Assembly (NCBI GenBank): GCA_025360015.1
Contig: JANYCZ010000021.1
Span: 124,001-188,000, forward strand
Source of the DNA: Verrucomicrobiota bacterium
Lineage (GTDB): Bacteria > Verrucomicrobiota > Verrucomicrobiia > Verrucomicrobiales > Verrucomicrobiaceae
Reading direction: 5' to 3'
DNA length: 64,000 bases
Positions 25,853 through 34,755 of the stretch are shown piece by piece. The notes under the pieces are model-generated. The model worked only from the letters and a program-made list of their open reading frames with translations. It ran no database searches and had not been told where the DNA came from. A program made the position numbers and the translations under genes. The stretch's first letter is position 1. Each line of letters starts with the position of its first letter.

Positions 25853-26431
25853 TCAGCCGCGCACTTTGGCGAGGGCTTTTTTCGTGGCCTCGTAGGCGAT
25901 CTTTTCCCAGGTGGGGAGGGAGGCGCGGGCGGTGGGATTTTTCAGTGGTGGGACAGGGCCATGAGCGGTGGCGAGGTCGCTGGCGACCACCTTGCCGCTG
26001 CTCACATGGGCGAGGAAGCCGACGCTGACACTCTGATGATGTAAGTTTGGAGTGACCCACACTCGGACCACGGCGCCGAGGCGGTTGGCGGCGGCGAATT
26101 TTTTGACCTCGGCGCGTTCGATGAAAGGGTTCAGGTGCGAGGGAACCTGCTCCATCTTTGCGAAGGGCACATAGTTGAAGGCGCGGCTGTCATCCAGGGC
26201 GCGCTCCACGCCGCGCTGGACGGCCGCATGCACGCGAAGTTCCTCGGGGGAACCCGGCTTCGAATGGGACAGAGCATGACCATGTGGAAACTCACCGGTG
26301 GGGCCGATGCCGATGGCACCGGTGCGCGCATTGTGGAGACGGCTGAGATTGCCCTCTGCGCAGGAGGATAGAGCGGCTGCGGTGAGCAGGCTGGCGAGGA
26401 AGAGGGGGAGGCGTTGAAGGAGCGTGTGCAT
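25853..26431 (-). CDS. Lipoprotein, tandem paralogue 1
   Basis: 192 residues with lipobox LSSC (C24). Alignable with the 25216 protein over most of its length: GAIGIGPTGEFPHG, FNYVPFAKMEQVPSHL, VRVWVTPNLHHQSVSVGF and WEKIAYEATKKALAK. It is probably the first gene of the two. Shorter spacing in the middle and a different C-terminus suggest an old duplication. Unknown function, likely outer-membrane or periplasmic. Confidence 0.8.
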   Translation of the reverse strand: MHTLLQRLPLFLASLLTAAALSSCAEGNLSRLHNARTGAIGIGPTGEFPHGHALSHSKPGSPEELRVHAAVQRGVERALDDSRAFNYVPFAKMEQVPSHLNPFIERAEVKKFAAANRLGAVVRVWVTPNLHHQSVSVGFLAHVSSGKVVASDLATAHGPVPPLKNPTARASLPTWEKIAYEATKKALAKVRG

Positions 26432-26779
26432 GGAGTGTTTATGCCACGGAGGCGTGGTTTTGTCATGCGGTAAGGGGATCGAGTCAGGGCCTTCGAGCAG
26501 ATGTAAGCAGCGTTGTTTTTCAGTGAGCCCCTGTGGTGGGAGATTTGGAACGTGGAGCGATCATGGAGCGTGTGTGCGCTTGGCGGGGCTCTATGCGGAC
26601 GCTGCTGGTGGCCATGGCGTGTGGCGGGGTGCTGGGTTTGCTTGCCGGTCGTATGCAGCGATACCCAGGGTCGCCTCGCCAAGGCTCGGCTGACCCTGGG
26701 CTACGTTATACAACCCCGTTGGGGTTGGTGTGCTGCGGGGGCGCGGAGACGAAAGATTATGTGATTCCTCCAAGGAAGT
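26432..26779. other. Intergenic stretch with a truncated signal-peptide-like frame
   Basis: About 350 bases without a complete gene. A plus-strand frame from ATG 26563 encodes MERVCAWRGSMRTLLVAMAC followed by GGVLGLLAGRM, resembling a signal peptide or TM start, and then runs straight into the double-hairpin repeat at 26662-26727 before stopping at 26787. It looks like the 5' end of a gene cut off by the repeat. Other frames here are short and unconvincing. Confidence 0.4.
26662..26727. repeat. Double-hairpin intergenic repeat
   Basis: Two adjacent inverted repeats: CCCAGGGTC (26664-26672) pairs with GACCCTGGG (26692-26700), and CAACCCC (26711-26717) pairs with GGGGTTG (26721-26727) around a 3-base loop. 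The combination of a CCCAGGG stem followed by a CAACCCC-GTT-GGGGTTG stem recalls a repeat I associate with planctomycete and related intergenic regions, but its distribution cannot be checked here. Confidence 0.7.
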
Positions 26780-26959
26780 TCATGTGAAAGGGCATGCACA
26801 GAAACGTCCGTATGGAGAAGCTCCGCGTTCGTAAAGTTCGTCGCGGTTTAGCGGCCCGACACTGCCTTCGCGCAAAGGCTTCGAATCTACCAGATCCCAG
26901 GCGGACTGAAGCACCGACGAACTGCCTTCCACCTCCACGGTGAGTGGGATGATCTTCAT
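26780..26959 (-). CDS. Small hypothetical protein
   Basis: 59 residues from MKIIPLTVEVEG. The middle, LVDSKPLREGSVGPLNRDEL, looks non-random and weakly resembles small antitoxin-type proteins, but no toxin is adjacent. The end (CACPFT) may run past the original stop into repeat-associated sequence. It is a weak call. Confidence 0.35.
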   Translation of the reverse strand: MKIIPLTVEVEGSSSVLQSAWDLVDSKPLREGSVGPLNRDELYERGASPYGRFCACPFT

Positions 26960-27032
26960 GCTGCTCACTATGCCATTTTCGCTTTCATCCTCAAGCCTGA
27001 GTTAAGATGTGACACTGGCGCGTTGTGCATGG

Positions 27033-29252
27033 TTATCGCGCCAGCAAAAACTCTTTCGCGTTCACGAGGCTCCAGGTGATATCTTCGAGGGCGAGGCGGC
27101 GGTCTTTGGCGGAGGCGAGGAGGGATTCGAGGACTTTGGCTTCGTCGGCGGTGGGGGCGCGGGTGAGGAGGGCCCAGTAGAGATCGTGGATGACGGCGGC
27201 GTTGTCGGGGTTCTTGAGCAGCGAGTAGAGGCGGTTGTATTTCTGGGCGACGACGTTGCTGACGATGGGGCCGCTGATGAACTGGAAGATCTGGCCGATG
27301 GAGGTGTCCGCAGCGCGTTCGCATTCGCAGCTTAGCTCGCGTTTGGGTCGGCCAAACTGGGCAAGGAAGGCTTCGGGGGACATGGGGTCAGGGCTGCCAC
27401 GGCCATTGGCGGGGCCGGGGATCTGGCTGGCGCGGGTGCCGCGGCTCCAGCCGTTGAAATCTGGGGTGACGCGCAGTGCGGAGTAAAGGGAATCAATGAG
27501 CTGCTCGGCGCTGAGGCGGCGGGGCAGGTGGTGGGAGTAGTTGATGAGATCGGTGGCGTTGGTCTCGTTTGGCGTGCTGTCGAGCTGGTAGGTGCGGCTC
27601 AGCATGATGGTGCGAATGAGATGGCGGAGATCAAAGCCGCTGCGGATGAAATCCTGGGCGAGTTCTTCGAGAAGCTGGGGATGGCTGGCGGGATTGGTGA
27701 GGCGCATGTCATCCACGGGATCGACGAGGCCACGGCCCATGAGGTGGTACCAGATGCGGTTGGCCTGCGCTTTGGCGAAGAGCGGATGCTGTGGGCTGGT
27801 GAGCCATACGGCGGCGGCTTGGAGCTCGTCCTGCTTTTCGGCAAGCTTGGGCATGTCAGCGCCGAGGAAGCGGGCCTTGGCTTTGTCTCCGGTGCGTGGG
27901 TTTTCGATGTTCAGCTTGGCATTGAGAAAGACGACCTGCTCGCCGTTGAACTCATGCTTGTCGTTTTTATCGCGGGGTTTGATGTCCCCGATGATCTTGT
28001 AGTCCACCTGGGCAAAGACGGCGGACCAGTTGTAGTAGTCGTCCTGCGTCCAGCGGTCAAAGGGGTGATTGTGGCACTGCGCGCACTGGAGGCGGGTGCC
28101 GAGAAACACCTGTGCCGCCGTAGTGGCGCGGAGTTCAGGAGTGCGATTGGCGCGGTAGAAATTCGTCTCGGGCTCGTGGTAGGTGCTGCCGCGTGAGGCG
28201 AGCATGGCGCGCACCATTTCATTGATGGGGCGGTTTTGCGTGAGGCAGTTGCGGATCCAGTCGTGGAATGCTTGGACGCCGGTTTTGTCGAGCGTGCGGG
28301 ATTCGACCTTGAGGACATCGGACCATTTCAGGGTCCAGTAGTCTGCGAACTCGGGGCGAACCATGAGGCGGTCAATCAAGCGGCCGCGTTTGTCGCGGTG
28401 GGTGTCGGCTTCAAAGGCGCGGGCTTCATCCGCAGGCGGGATCATGCCGCAGAGATCGAGCCAGGCACGGCGTGCGAAGACGGCGCCACTGCACACCGCG
28501 CTGGGGTTCATGCGCAGGGTCTTGAGCTTGGTGAAGACGTGGGAGTCGATGTAGTTGTCGCGGCGGGGCTTGCTCCACACAAAGGCCGGGTTGGCTTTCA
28601 CAAATGTGAGCCGCACGGGGACGGACTGATTCAGGAAACGCACGAGGACGCCGGGCTCGCCGAATTGCAGGCGTTTGACAAGGCCGCTGCGGCTGACTTC
28701 GACGAGGCCGTTTTGCAGCGGCTCGTAGATGGCGCGGTCGGTGATGTCGCGCTGCGTGCCGTCGGCAAAGGTGGCCTGCACGGTGATCTGCACCTTGTCC
28801 TGCGGCTCGTCCAAGACGAGTTCGGTGGGTGTGACGGTGAGCTTGGTGACCTTCGGTGCTGTGCTGTCATCGCGCGGCAGACCGGCGGCGATCCAGTCCC
28901 GCAGCACCTGATATTCCCAGTTTTTCGGATCGAGTTTTTTGCCGCCTTCGTGGGCGATTTGGTTTGAGCCTTTGACCAGAATCAGGCTGCTCTCCGGAGC
29001 GAAGAGATCCACACGGCGGCCGGAAGCATCACGGGCGAGCGCTTTGAAATCGAGATCTGCATCCTGGCCGCGCAGGGACAGTTTGAAGCCGCCTTTGCCC
29101 GTGGCATTACCGTGGCAGGTGCCGAGGTTGCAGCCGGCCTTGGAGATGGCGGCCATTACGTCGGTGCGGAAGGACACAGCCTCGGCGGCAGACGCCGACG
29201 ACAAAGCGACGGCGCTGAGCGCACTAACCAAGCTGGGGAAGTAGCAATTCAC
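27033..29252 (-). CDS. DUF1549/DUF1553 secreted protein with N-terminal cytochrome-like domain
   Basis: 739 residues from a GTG at 29252, giving a signal peptide (FPSLVSALSAVALSSASAAE); the open frame upstream is antisense to ssb and not used. The N-terminus has GCNLGTCHGNATGKGGFKLS, a C-x4-CH motif typical of this family instead of CxxCH. A bacterial Ig-like stretch (~150-240) is followed by DUF1549 and DUF1553, with QCAQCHNHPFDRW (canonical CxxCH) near 395 and CECERAADTSIGQ near 645. Probably an extracytoplasmic heme-linked protein. Usually paired with a DUF1501 gene; none is adjacent here, but a second paralogue with its partner is at 43767-47394. Confidence 0.88.
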   Translation of the reverse strand: MNCYFPSLVSALSAVALSSASAAEAVSFRTDVMAAISKAGCNLGTCHGNATGKGGFKLSLRGQDADLDFKALARDASGRRVDLFAPESSLILVKGSNQIAHEGGKKLDPKNWEYQVLRDWIAAGLPRDDSTAPKVTKLTVTPTELVLDEPQDKVQITVQATFADGTQRDITDRAIYEPLQNGLVEVSRSGLVKRLQFGEPGVLVRFLNQSVPVRLTFVKANPAFVWSKPRRDNYIDSHVFTKLKTLRMNPSAVCSGAVFARRAWLDLCGMIPPADEARAFEADTHRDKRGRLIDRLMVRPEFADYWTLKWSDVLKVESRTLDKTGVQAFHDWIRNCLTQNRPINEMVRAMLASRGSTYHEPETNFYRANRTPELRATTAAQVFLGTRLQCAQCHNHPFDRWTQDDYYNWSAVFAQVDYKIIGDIKPRDKNDKHEFNGEQVVFLNAKLNIENPRTGDKAKARFLGADMPKLAEKQDELQAAAVWLTSPQHPLFAKAQANRIWYHLMGRGLVDPVDDMRLTNPASHPQLLEELAQDFIRSGFDLRHLIRTIMLSRTYQLDSTPNETNATDLINYSHHLPRRLSAEQLIDSLYSALRVTPDFNGWSRGTRASQIPGPANGRGSPDPMSPEAFLAQFGRPKRELSCECERAADTSIGQIFQFISGPIVSNVVAQKYNRLYSLLKNPDNAAVIHDLYWALLTRAPTADEAKVLESLLASAKDRRLALEDITWSLVNAKEFLLAR

Positions 29253-29322
29253 TGGGCCGCAGATAACGGCTGAAAAGCAGGTTCTCTTCCAATCAGGCAG
29301 GGCAAATCGCCTGCGGCAGATC

Positions 29323-29928
29323 TCAAAACGGAATGTCGTCGTCTTCCATGCCCTCGGTGATCGGGCCTTCACCGAAGTCGTCGTTTTGCTGCGCCGGAGC
29401 GGGACGTTGGGCCGGGGGGCGCTGCTGGGCAGGCGCTGCTGGGCGCTGGGCCGGACGGGCTTGCTGCGGGCGATTGTAACCGCCGCCGCCGCCTCCTCCT
29501 CCTCCTTGGCCACCACCACCACTACCGCCACCGCCGGAGTAGCCACCTTCTTCATCGTTGCCACCACCACCACCGGCTGGGGCGCGGTCGCCGCCAGGGC
29601 TGCCGAGGAACTGCATCTGCTCACCAACGACGCGCATGCGGGTGCGCTTCTGGCCGGTTTGCTTGTCCTCCCAGGAATCCATCTGCAGGCGGCCTTCAAT
29701 GAAGACTGGGCGGCCTTTGTGCAGGTACTTGCCGGCGAGCTCGGCCATCTTGGCCCAGAGGACGACGTCCACGAAGGTGACTTCCTCCACCTTTTCGCCG
29801 CTGTCGGAGGTGTACACGCGGTTCACGGCGAGTCCGATGTCGCAGACCGCGCTGCCTTTGGGCGTGTAGCGCACTTCAGGGTCGCGGGTCAGATTGCCGA
29901 TGAGCATGACTTTGTTGTAGGAGGCCAT
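29323..29928 (-). CDS. ssb: Single-stranded DNA-binding protein
   Basis: 201 residues from MASYNKVMLIGNLTRDPEVR, the conserved OB-fold start. The OB domain covers about 1-110, followed by a linker very rich in glycine (113-145) and Pro/Ala/Gln, and the acidic tip MEDDDIPF that recruits replication and repair partners. It binds single-stranded DNA as a tetramer in other bacteria. The gene is divergent from the Xer recombinase at 30019. Confidence 0.96.
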   Translation of the reverse strand: MASYNKVMLIGNLTRDPEVRYTPKGSAVCDIGLAVNRVYTSDSGEKVEEVTFVDVVLWAKMAELAGKYLHKGRPVFIEGRLQMDSWEDKQTGQKRTRMRVVGEQMQFLGSPGGDRAPAGGGGGNDEEGGYSGGGGSGGGGQGGGGGGGGGYNRPQQARPAQRPAAPAQQRPPAQRPAPAQQNDDFGEGPITEGMEDDDIPF

Positions 29929-30018
29929 AATGGGGCATCTTTGCCGCCCCCCGTGCCTGAGGGCAAGAATTTTGTCATTCGTGGCGCTCAAACCCTCCCC
30001 GTGCCATGCTGGACGCCG

Positions 30019-30912
30019 ATGCTGGAACTCATTGATGGCTTCATCCTCCACCTGGCGACCGAGCGGGGTCTGTCCACAAACTATCAGCTCCTGGTGCGCC
30101 GGGTGCTGGAGGCGTTTGCTTCGTGGTTCAAAACGAAGCACGACTCCGCCAGCGTGGCGGCTGTGACGACGGAGCATGTGAGCGGGTATCTCTCCCAGCG
30201 GAAAAAAGACGGCATCGCGGCGTCCTCGGCGCGGGTGGAACTCATTGCGGTTAAAATTTTTTTTCGCTGGCTCACGGCACGCAAACACATCCCGGCCGAT
30301 CCTGCGGACCCGATTCTGCCGCCCAGGCAGGAAAAGCATCTTCCAGATTCTTTGAACGAGCAGGACGCGCGTAAGCTCATCGAGTCTGTGAATGGCACGA
30401 AGCCGCTGGACAGGCGTGACCGGGCGATTTTGGAGCTGTTTTATGCCAGCGGGGTGCGGTTGTCGGAACTGGCAGATGCGCGGCTGGAAAACCTCAGTCT
30501 CGAAGAGGGCTGGATTCGCGTGACTGGCAAGGGATCGAAGACGCGGCTCGCGCCGGTGGGTGGCGCGGCGCGGGAGGCGATCACTGCGTATGTGGATCAT
30601 GCGCGGCCGGAGCTGGTGGGACCAAAATCGCAGAGCCACATCTTCATCTCACGCAACGGCACGCGGCTGACCACGGCACGCATCCAGCAGATCGTGAAGG
30701 AACGAGCCGCGCTGTGCGGAATGGATCCCGCCCGTGTGCATCCGCATCTGCTGCGGCACAGCTTTGCCACGCATCTGCTGAACAACGGCGCTGATTTAAG
30801 GGTGATCCAGGAGATGCTCGGGCATGCGGACATTTCGACGACGCAGATTTATACTCATGTGGATCAGGCGCGGCTCAAGGAGGTGCACCGGAAATTTCAC
30901 CCGCGGGCGTGA
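30019..30912 (+). CDS. xerD: Xer-family tyrosine recombinase
   Basis: 297 residues from MLELIDGFILHLATERGLS. N-terminal SAM-like DNA-binding domain (~1-95), catalytic domain after ~105. Active-site residues: R147, K171, H243, R246, H269 and nucleophile Y278 (TTQIYTHVD), all present. Chromosomal Xer recombinases resolve dimers at dif with a partner. Length and lack of extra domains fit XerC/XerD rather than an integron or phage integrase; XerD is the closer guess. The 3' end overlaps psd by 16 bases (convergent). Confidence 0.9.
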   Translation: MLELIDGFILHLATERGLSTNYQLLVRRVLEAFASWFKTKHDSASVAAVTTEHVSGYLSQRKKDGIAASSARVELIAVKIFFRWLTARKHIPADPADPILPPRQEKHLPDSLNEQDARKLIESVNGTKPLDRRDRAILELFYASGVRLSELADARLENLSLEEGWIRVTGKGSKTRLAPVGGAAREAITAYVDHARPELVGPKSQSHIFISRNGTRLTTARIQQIVKERAALCGMDPARVHPHLLRHSFATHLLNNGADLRVIQEMLGHADISTTQIYTHVDQARLKEVHRKFHPRA

Positions 30913-31799
30913 GCAGCCACATCGCCCATGCGGGCATAGACTTCGTGGCCGGCGCGGCTGTGCTCAATCAAGTCGTCTGAGAACTGGATTTTGCCTGGTT
31001 CGAAGATCGTGATGAAGCAGGAGCCGCCGAAGCGGAAGTAGCCTTTTTCGTCGCCTTTTTCGATGGGCGCGCCCGGTATGTAGGTTTGCACGATGGAGCC
31101 GACGCAAGTGGCGCCGACTTCGAGAAGGAGGACGTCGCCGAGGGCTGCGGTGCGCAGGACGGTGATCTCGCGTTTGTTTTCCCAGTGAATGCTGGCGCGG
31201 CGGCGCAGGGCGATGGGGCTTACGGAATAAAGCGGGCCGTTGATGAAGCGGGGGACTCCGGGAACGCCTGCGCAGGGGAAATGAAAGCGATGGTAGTCCA
31301 CGGGGCAGAGGCGCGAAATGAGCATGCTGCCGTGAGCGTAGCGTGCGGCGAGTGAGTCATCGCGCAGCAGGGCGGCCAGGTTAAATCGGGTGCCTTTGAT
31401 GAAAAAGTCGGTGCAGGCGGCGATGTCCGGCAGCACGAGGTGGCGGCCGTCTGCGGGGAAGGTGATGACGTCGTCGCCGGGGGCAATGGGGCGTGCCAGG
31501 GGCTTGAGCTTGCGGTAGAAAAATTCGTTGAAGGTGCGGAAGGTGTCGGGGGCATCGGCGAATTCGCTGGTGTCCAGGCCGTAGGTGGCCAGGAAGGGGG
31601 CGATTTTTTCCCGGCTGGCCGGGGTATCCATGCGGCTGCCGTACCAGCGCGAAAAAGCGGCCCGTTTCACCAGTGCATGCAGGGGCAGGGCGCCCAGCGG
31701 GTTCTCATAGGTGAAGCGCAGAAAACCACCCCCATACACGGCCTCCGTTTCGAGGCGGCGGGTGAGGCGATTGAAAAAAGTGATGGGTGCGGCTGGCAT
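30897..31799 (-). CDS. psd: Phosphatidylserine decarboxylase
   Basis: 300 residues. Signature segments: TFNEFFYRKLKPLARP near 89-103, FPADGRH near 114-120, SRLCPVDYHRFHFP near 162-175 and the self-cleavage motif GGSCFI near 258-263 with S260 as the pyruvoyl precursor. Most enzymes have LGST or GGST; this has GGSC. It makes phosphatidylethanolamine from phosphatidylserine at the inner membrane. Divergent from the RGG-rich gene at 31905. Confidence 0.94.
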   Translation of the reverse strand: MPAAPITFFNRLTRRLETEAVYGGGFLRFTYENPLGALPLHALVKRAAFSRWYGSRMDTPASREKIAPFLATYGLDTSEFADAPDTFRTFNEFFYRKLKPLARPIAPGDDVITFPADGRHLVLPDIAACTDFFIKGTRFNLAALLRDDSLAARYAHGSMLISRLCPVDYHRFHFPCAGVPGVPRFINGPLYSVSPIALRRRASIHWENKREITVLRTAALGDVLLLEVGATCVGSIVQTYIPGAPIEKGDEKGYFRFGGSCFITIFEPGKIQFSDDLIEHSRAGHEVYARMGDVAAHARG

Positions 31800-31904
31800 G
31801 GGACTTATTCACATAATGCCAAGCCAATAAAACGCCACACGAACAAAAGTGGCGACAAATCCGATTCGAGGCATAGTCGCGGCCCCCCTTTAAGCCTGAA
31901 ACGT

Positions 31905-33794
31905 ATGACCGAACCCGAAGCCAGCACCGACAACCAGCCGCCGAAGACAAGCGGACTGATTGACCTTTCCGATTTGAAACTGATGCCTGCGTGGGTGGGC
32001 GAGTTTGGCAAGGAAGACAAAATCAAACAACGCTACGCCGATTCCGAAGACCGCCCGCAACGTGGTGGCCGTGATGACCGCCGTGGCGGTGGTGGCGGCG
32101 GCGGATTTGGTGGTCGTGATGATCGCCGTGGTCCTCCTCCACGCCGTGACGGTCCTGGCGGTGGCCCTCCGCCGCGCCGTGATGGTCCTCCTGGTGGTGG
32201 TGGGTTTCGTCCTGGTGGACCAGGACAAGGCGGCCCGCGCCGTGATGGCGATGACCGCCGTGGTCCGCCGCGCCGTTTTGGTGATCGCGATGGTCCGCCG
32301 CAGCGTGAGTGGGTGGAGATTCCGAAGGATGTGCAGATCATCATCTTTCCGGAAGACAAGGCGGTGGATGCCCTGGCTGCGCACGTGCGCCAGACCGGCC
32401 ATGCGTTCAGCATGTTTGATGCCTCACGTCTGGTGCTGGCTGGTGGTGACCGCTTCATGGTGCGCTTCCGCTGCGCGGAAGAGCGTGCCACGGGCTTCTA
32501 CCATGTGCCTGCGGACGGCAGCCTGTTCCTCTCACGTGATGAAGCGCTCGCGCATGTGCTGCACAGCGCTGCCTTGAATGAATTTTACCGTGTGGAAGAG
32601 ATCGAACTCGAAGCACCGAAGGGCGAGTTTGCCTCTGTGGCGGTGTGCGGTATGAGCGGTGAGATCATCGCTCCGCCGAGCCATCACAGCTATCAGACGG
32701 GTGTCATCCGGCTGCATCGCGAGCGCTTTTCGAACATGCCGATCGAGGATTTCAAACGCCGCATCCGTGTGGAGGCGAATCCGGAACTCGTCGCGAAGTG
32801 GAAAGAAAACATGAGCAAGGGCCGCCGCTGGGTGTGCCTGAAGGGCGAAGTGCCGGAGGGCGGAGAGCCGCTCTCACTCAGCTCCCGTGCTGACATGGAG
32901 GCGCATTTCCGCCGCACCTTTGGCAACGACGCCGTCATCGAAGTGCGTGACGCCACCGTGCCGGGCAACATCGACAAGCAGAAGCTGGCGCATGTGTTTT
33001 TCATCATGATGCGCCAGTCCGTGGATGCAGCGCGGAAGCACCTGTTTGAAATCTCGCAGAAGCTCGGCGCTGGCCTGGAGCGCCGTGGCATGAAATTGTT
33101 CAAGCGTCGCGCGGGCAAACAATTTGTCTGCCGCGTGAAGCCGCGTGCTGTCGAGCCTGGCATGGTGTTTTCAGACCGTCTCGCCCTAGTGGTGGAGCAG
33201 CTCAAGACAAGCCATGGCTTGCCAATGCAGAAGCTGGTGGAGGCGATTGTGCCCTCCCCTGAAGCCCCCGCAGGCACCGCTCCAGATGCGCCCAAGCAGC
33301 CCACGGAGGAGCAGATTGCGGTGATCAAGGACATCCGGTGGCTGGCGAACGAAGGTTACGTCATTGAGTATAGCGACGGCATGGTCTTCCTCGGAGTGCA
33401 GGGTGAACCTGCGGCGAAGAAGGAAGCCCCTGCTGCTAAAAAATCTGCGGCTCCTGCTGAGGCCACGGCTGAAGCAGGGCAAGCGGAGCCAGGGCTGACA
33501 GAAGCTCCGGTAGAAGAGTCCATGGCGGAAGCAGAGCTGGCCGAGGAGGCTGAAACTGCGCTGGCTGAATCTGCGACGGAAGAAGAGGTTGAAGAGCCGG
33601 CGGCGGAGGAAGCGGCGGCTCAAGAAGCTGTTGAAGAAGAACCCGCAGAAGAAGCGAAGGCTGAACCGGTGCTGACAGAGCCGCCGGTGGAAGAGGCGCT
33701 GGCAGAGAAGGCTGAAGAAACGCTGGCTGAATCTTCGGCGGAAATTCCGGCTAAGGCTCCTGAGGTTGCTCCGGCGGAAGAAGGAGCTGCCTGA
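31905..33794 (+). CDS. RGG/GPP-rich conserved protein, possibly RNA-binding
   Basis: 629 residues from MTEPEASTDNQPPKTSG. The N-terminal ~45 residues contain LKLMPAWVGEFGKEDKI; residues ~46-135 are a low-complexity RGG/RDDRRGP-rich segment typical of nucleic-acid-binding tails. A folded centre (~135-440) follows, with VQIIIFPEDKAVDALAAHVR and DFKRRIRVEANPELVAKWKE. The C-terminus (~465-629) is an Ala/Glu-rich acidic repeat region. It has no signal peptide and no recognised domain. A cytoplasmic RNA- or ribosome-associated role is plausible from composition only. Confidence 0.8.
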   Translation: MTEPEASTDNQPPKTSGLIDLSDLKLMPAWVGEFGKEDKIKQRYADSEDRPQRGGRDDRRGGGGGGGFGGRDDRRGPPPRRDGPGGGPPPRRDGPPGGGGFRPGGPGQGGPRRDGDDRRGPPRRFGDRDGPPQREWVEIPKDVQIIIFPEDKAVDALAAHVRQTGHAFSMFDASRLVLAGGDRFMVRFRCAEERATGFYHVPADGSLFLSRDEALAHVLHSAALNEFYRVEEIELEAPKGEFASVAVCGMSGEIIAPPSHHSYQTGVIRLHRERFSNMPIEDFKRRIRVEANPELVAKWKENMSKGRRWVCLKGEVPEGGEPLSLSSRADMEAHFRRTFGNDAVIEVRDATVPGNIDKQKLAHVFFIMMRQSVDAARKHLFEISQKLGAGLERRGMKLFKRRAGKQFVCRVKPRAVEPGMVFSDRLALVVEQLKTSHGLPMQKLVEAIVPSPEAPAGTAPDAPKQPTEEQIAVIKDIRWLANEGYVIEYSDGMVFLGVQGEPAAKKEAPAAKKSAAPAEATAEAGQAEPGLTEAPVEESMAEAELAEEAETALAESATEEEVEEPAAEEAAAQEAVEEEPAEEAKAEPVLTEPPVEEALAEKAEETLAESSAEIPAKAPEVAPAEEGAA

Positions 33795-33912
33795 CTTTGA
33801 TCCTTCATCAGATTCGCTGCGCCCCCCGGCGCTAGCAAAGTAGTTGAGAGTAGCAGTTCGCTTTGGGGCGTAGGTTCGATTTCCCAGAGCGAGCTAAAGC
33901 TCATGACTGCTT

Positions 33913-34755
33913 TCAGCGGCTGCCTTCGATGGCTGAGAGCATCTTCACGGTCTGCACGGCGGCTTTGACGTGGTGCACGCGGAAGATCTGTGCGCCACGG
34001 TGCATGCCTGCGGCGATGCAGGCCTGGGTCCCTGCATCACGCTCCAAGGCGGGAATGCCTAGTACGTCGCCGATGACGGTTTTGCGTGAAACGGGCAGCA
34101 GGATGGGGCGTCCGAAGCGGTGGAGGCGCTGCAGTTCGCGATAGATGGTGAGGTTGTCGTCCTTCTGTTTGGCGAAGTCGATGCCGGGATCGAGCACGAT
34201 GTTTTCACGTGGCAGGCCGACGCTCTCCGCCAGGACGAGGCGCTGCTCAAAAAAGTGTTCGAGCGTGTCCATGATGCTCTCATATTTCACGTGTGTGTGA
34301 GGGACCTTCGGCTGGCCGACGCTGTGCATGATGAGCAGGCCGGCGTTGTGCTCGGCGCAGAGTTTCGCATTGAAGGCGGTCGGCAGGCCGCTGATGTCGT
34401 TGATGAGATCGCCGCCGTGCGGCAGCACTTCGGCGATGACATCGCTGCGCCAAGTGTTGATGGAAAGCAGCGGGGCGTGGAAGCGGGAACTGAGCTCCGG
34501 CCATTTTTCGAGGAAGGGCAGCAGGCGGTCGATCTCCTCCGACACGCTGATGGCCTCACGATTGGTGCGGGCGCTTTCCGCGCCGATGTCGATGATGTCT
34601 GCACCATCCTGAAGCTGCTGCTTCGCCTGAGCCAGCGCCTTGCCGGGGTCCAGCGTGCCGTCTCCGCAGAAGGAGTCATCATTGATGTTCACAATCCCCA
34701 TCACCAGCGGGCGGCGGGGAAACTCGATGCGGTGCTGTCGTGCCTGCCAGATCAT
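33913..34755 (-). CDS. folP: Dihydropteroate synthase
   Basis: 280 residues starting at the ATG that overlaps the upstream stop (ATGA at 34752-34755). Motifs: MGIVNINDDSF near 19 (family form MGILNVTPDSF, so the TP of the loop is replaced by ND), IIDIGAESARTN near 55, NDISGL near 120, DPGIDFAKQ near 188, VSRKTVIGD near 222 and the final RVHHVK. It condenses pterin pyrophosphate with p-aminobenzoate in folate synthesis. The altered loop may affect pABA or sulfonamide binding, which is inference. Confidence 0.93.
   Translation of the reverse strand: MIWQARQHRIEFPRRPLVMGIVNINDDSFCGDGTLDPGKALAQAKQQLQDGADIIDIGAESARTNREAISVSEEIDRLLPFLEKWPELSSRFHAPLLSINTWRSDVIAEVLPHGGDLINDISGLPTAFNAKLCAEHNAGLLIMHSVGQPKVPHTHVKYESIMDTLEHFFEQRLVLAESVGLPRENIVLDPGIDFAKQKDDNLTIYRELQRLHRFGRPILLPVSRKTVIGDVLGIPALERDAGTQACIAAGMHRGAQIFRVHHVKAAVQTVKMLSAIEGSR

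Noticed and set aside
27033-29699. Full 888-residue minus-strand frame including an Arg/Ala/Val-rich first 149 residues
   Set aside because: The extra N-terminal part is antisense to ssb and its upstream region, and lacks any homology. A GTG at 29252 followed by a signal peptide gives the normal family length.
29386-30912. Longer plus-strand frame for the Xer recombinase
   Set aside because: The first 211 codons are antisense to ssb. The family start is at 30019.
32080-32300. Possible tandem DNA repeat or CRISPR-like array
   Set aside because: It is the RGG/RDDRRGP low-complexity part of the 31905 gene. There is no spacer/repeat periodicity.
33840-33912. Possible tRNA, because GGTTCGATTT resembles a T-arm
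   Set aside because: No acceptor or anticodon stem can be formed around it in either strand.
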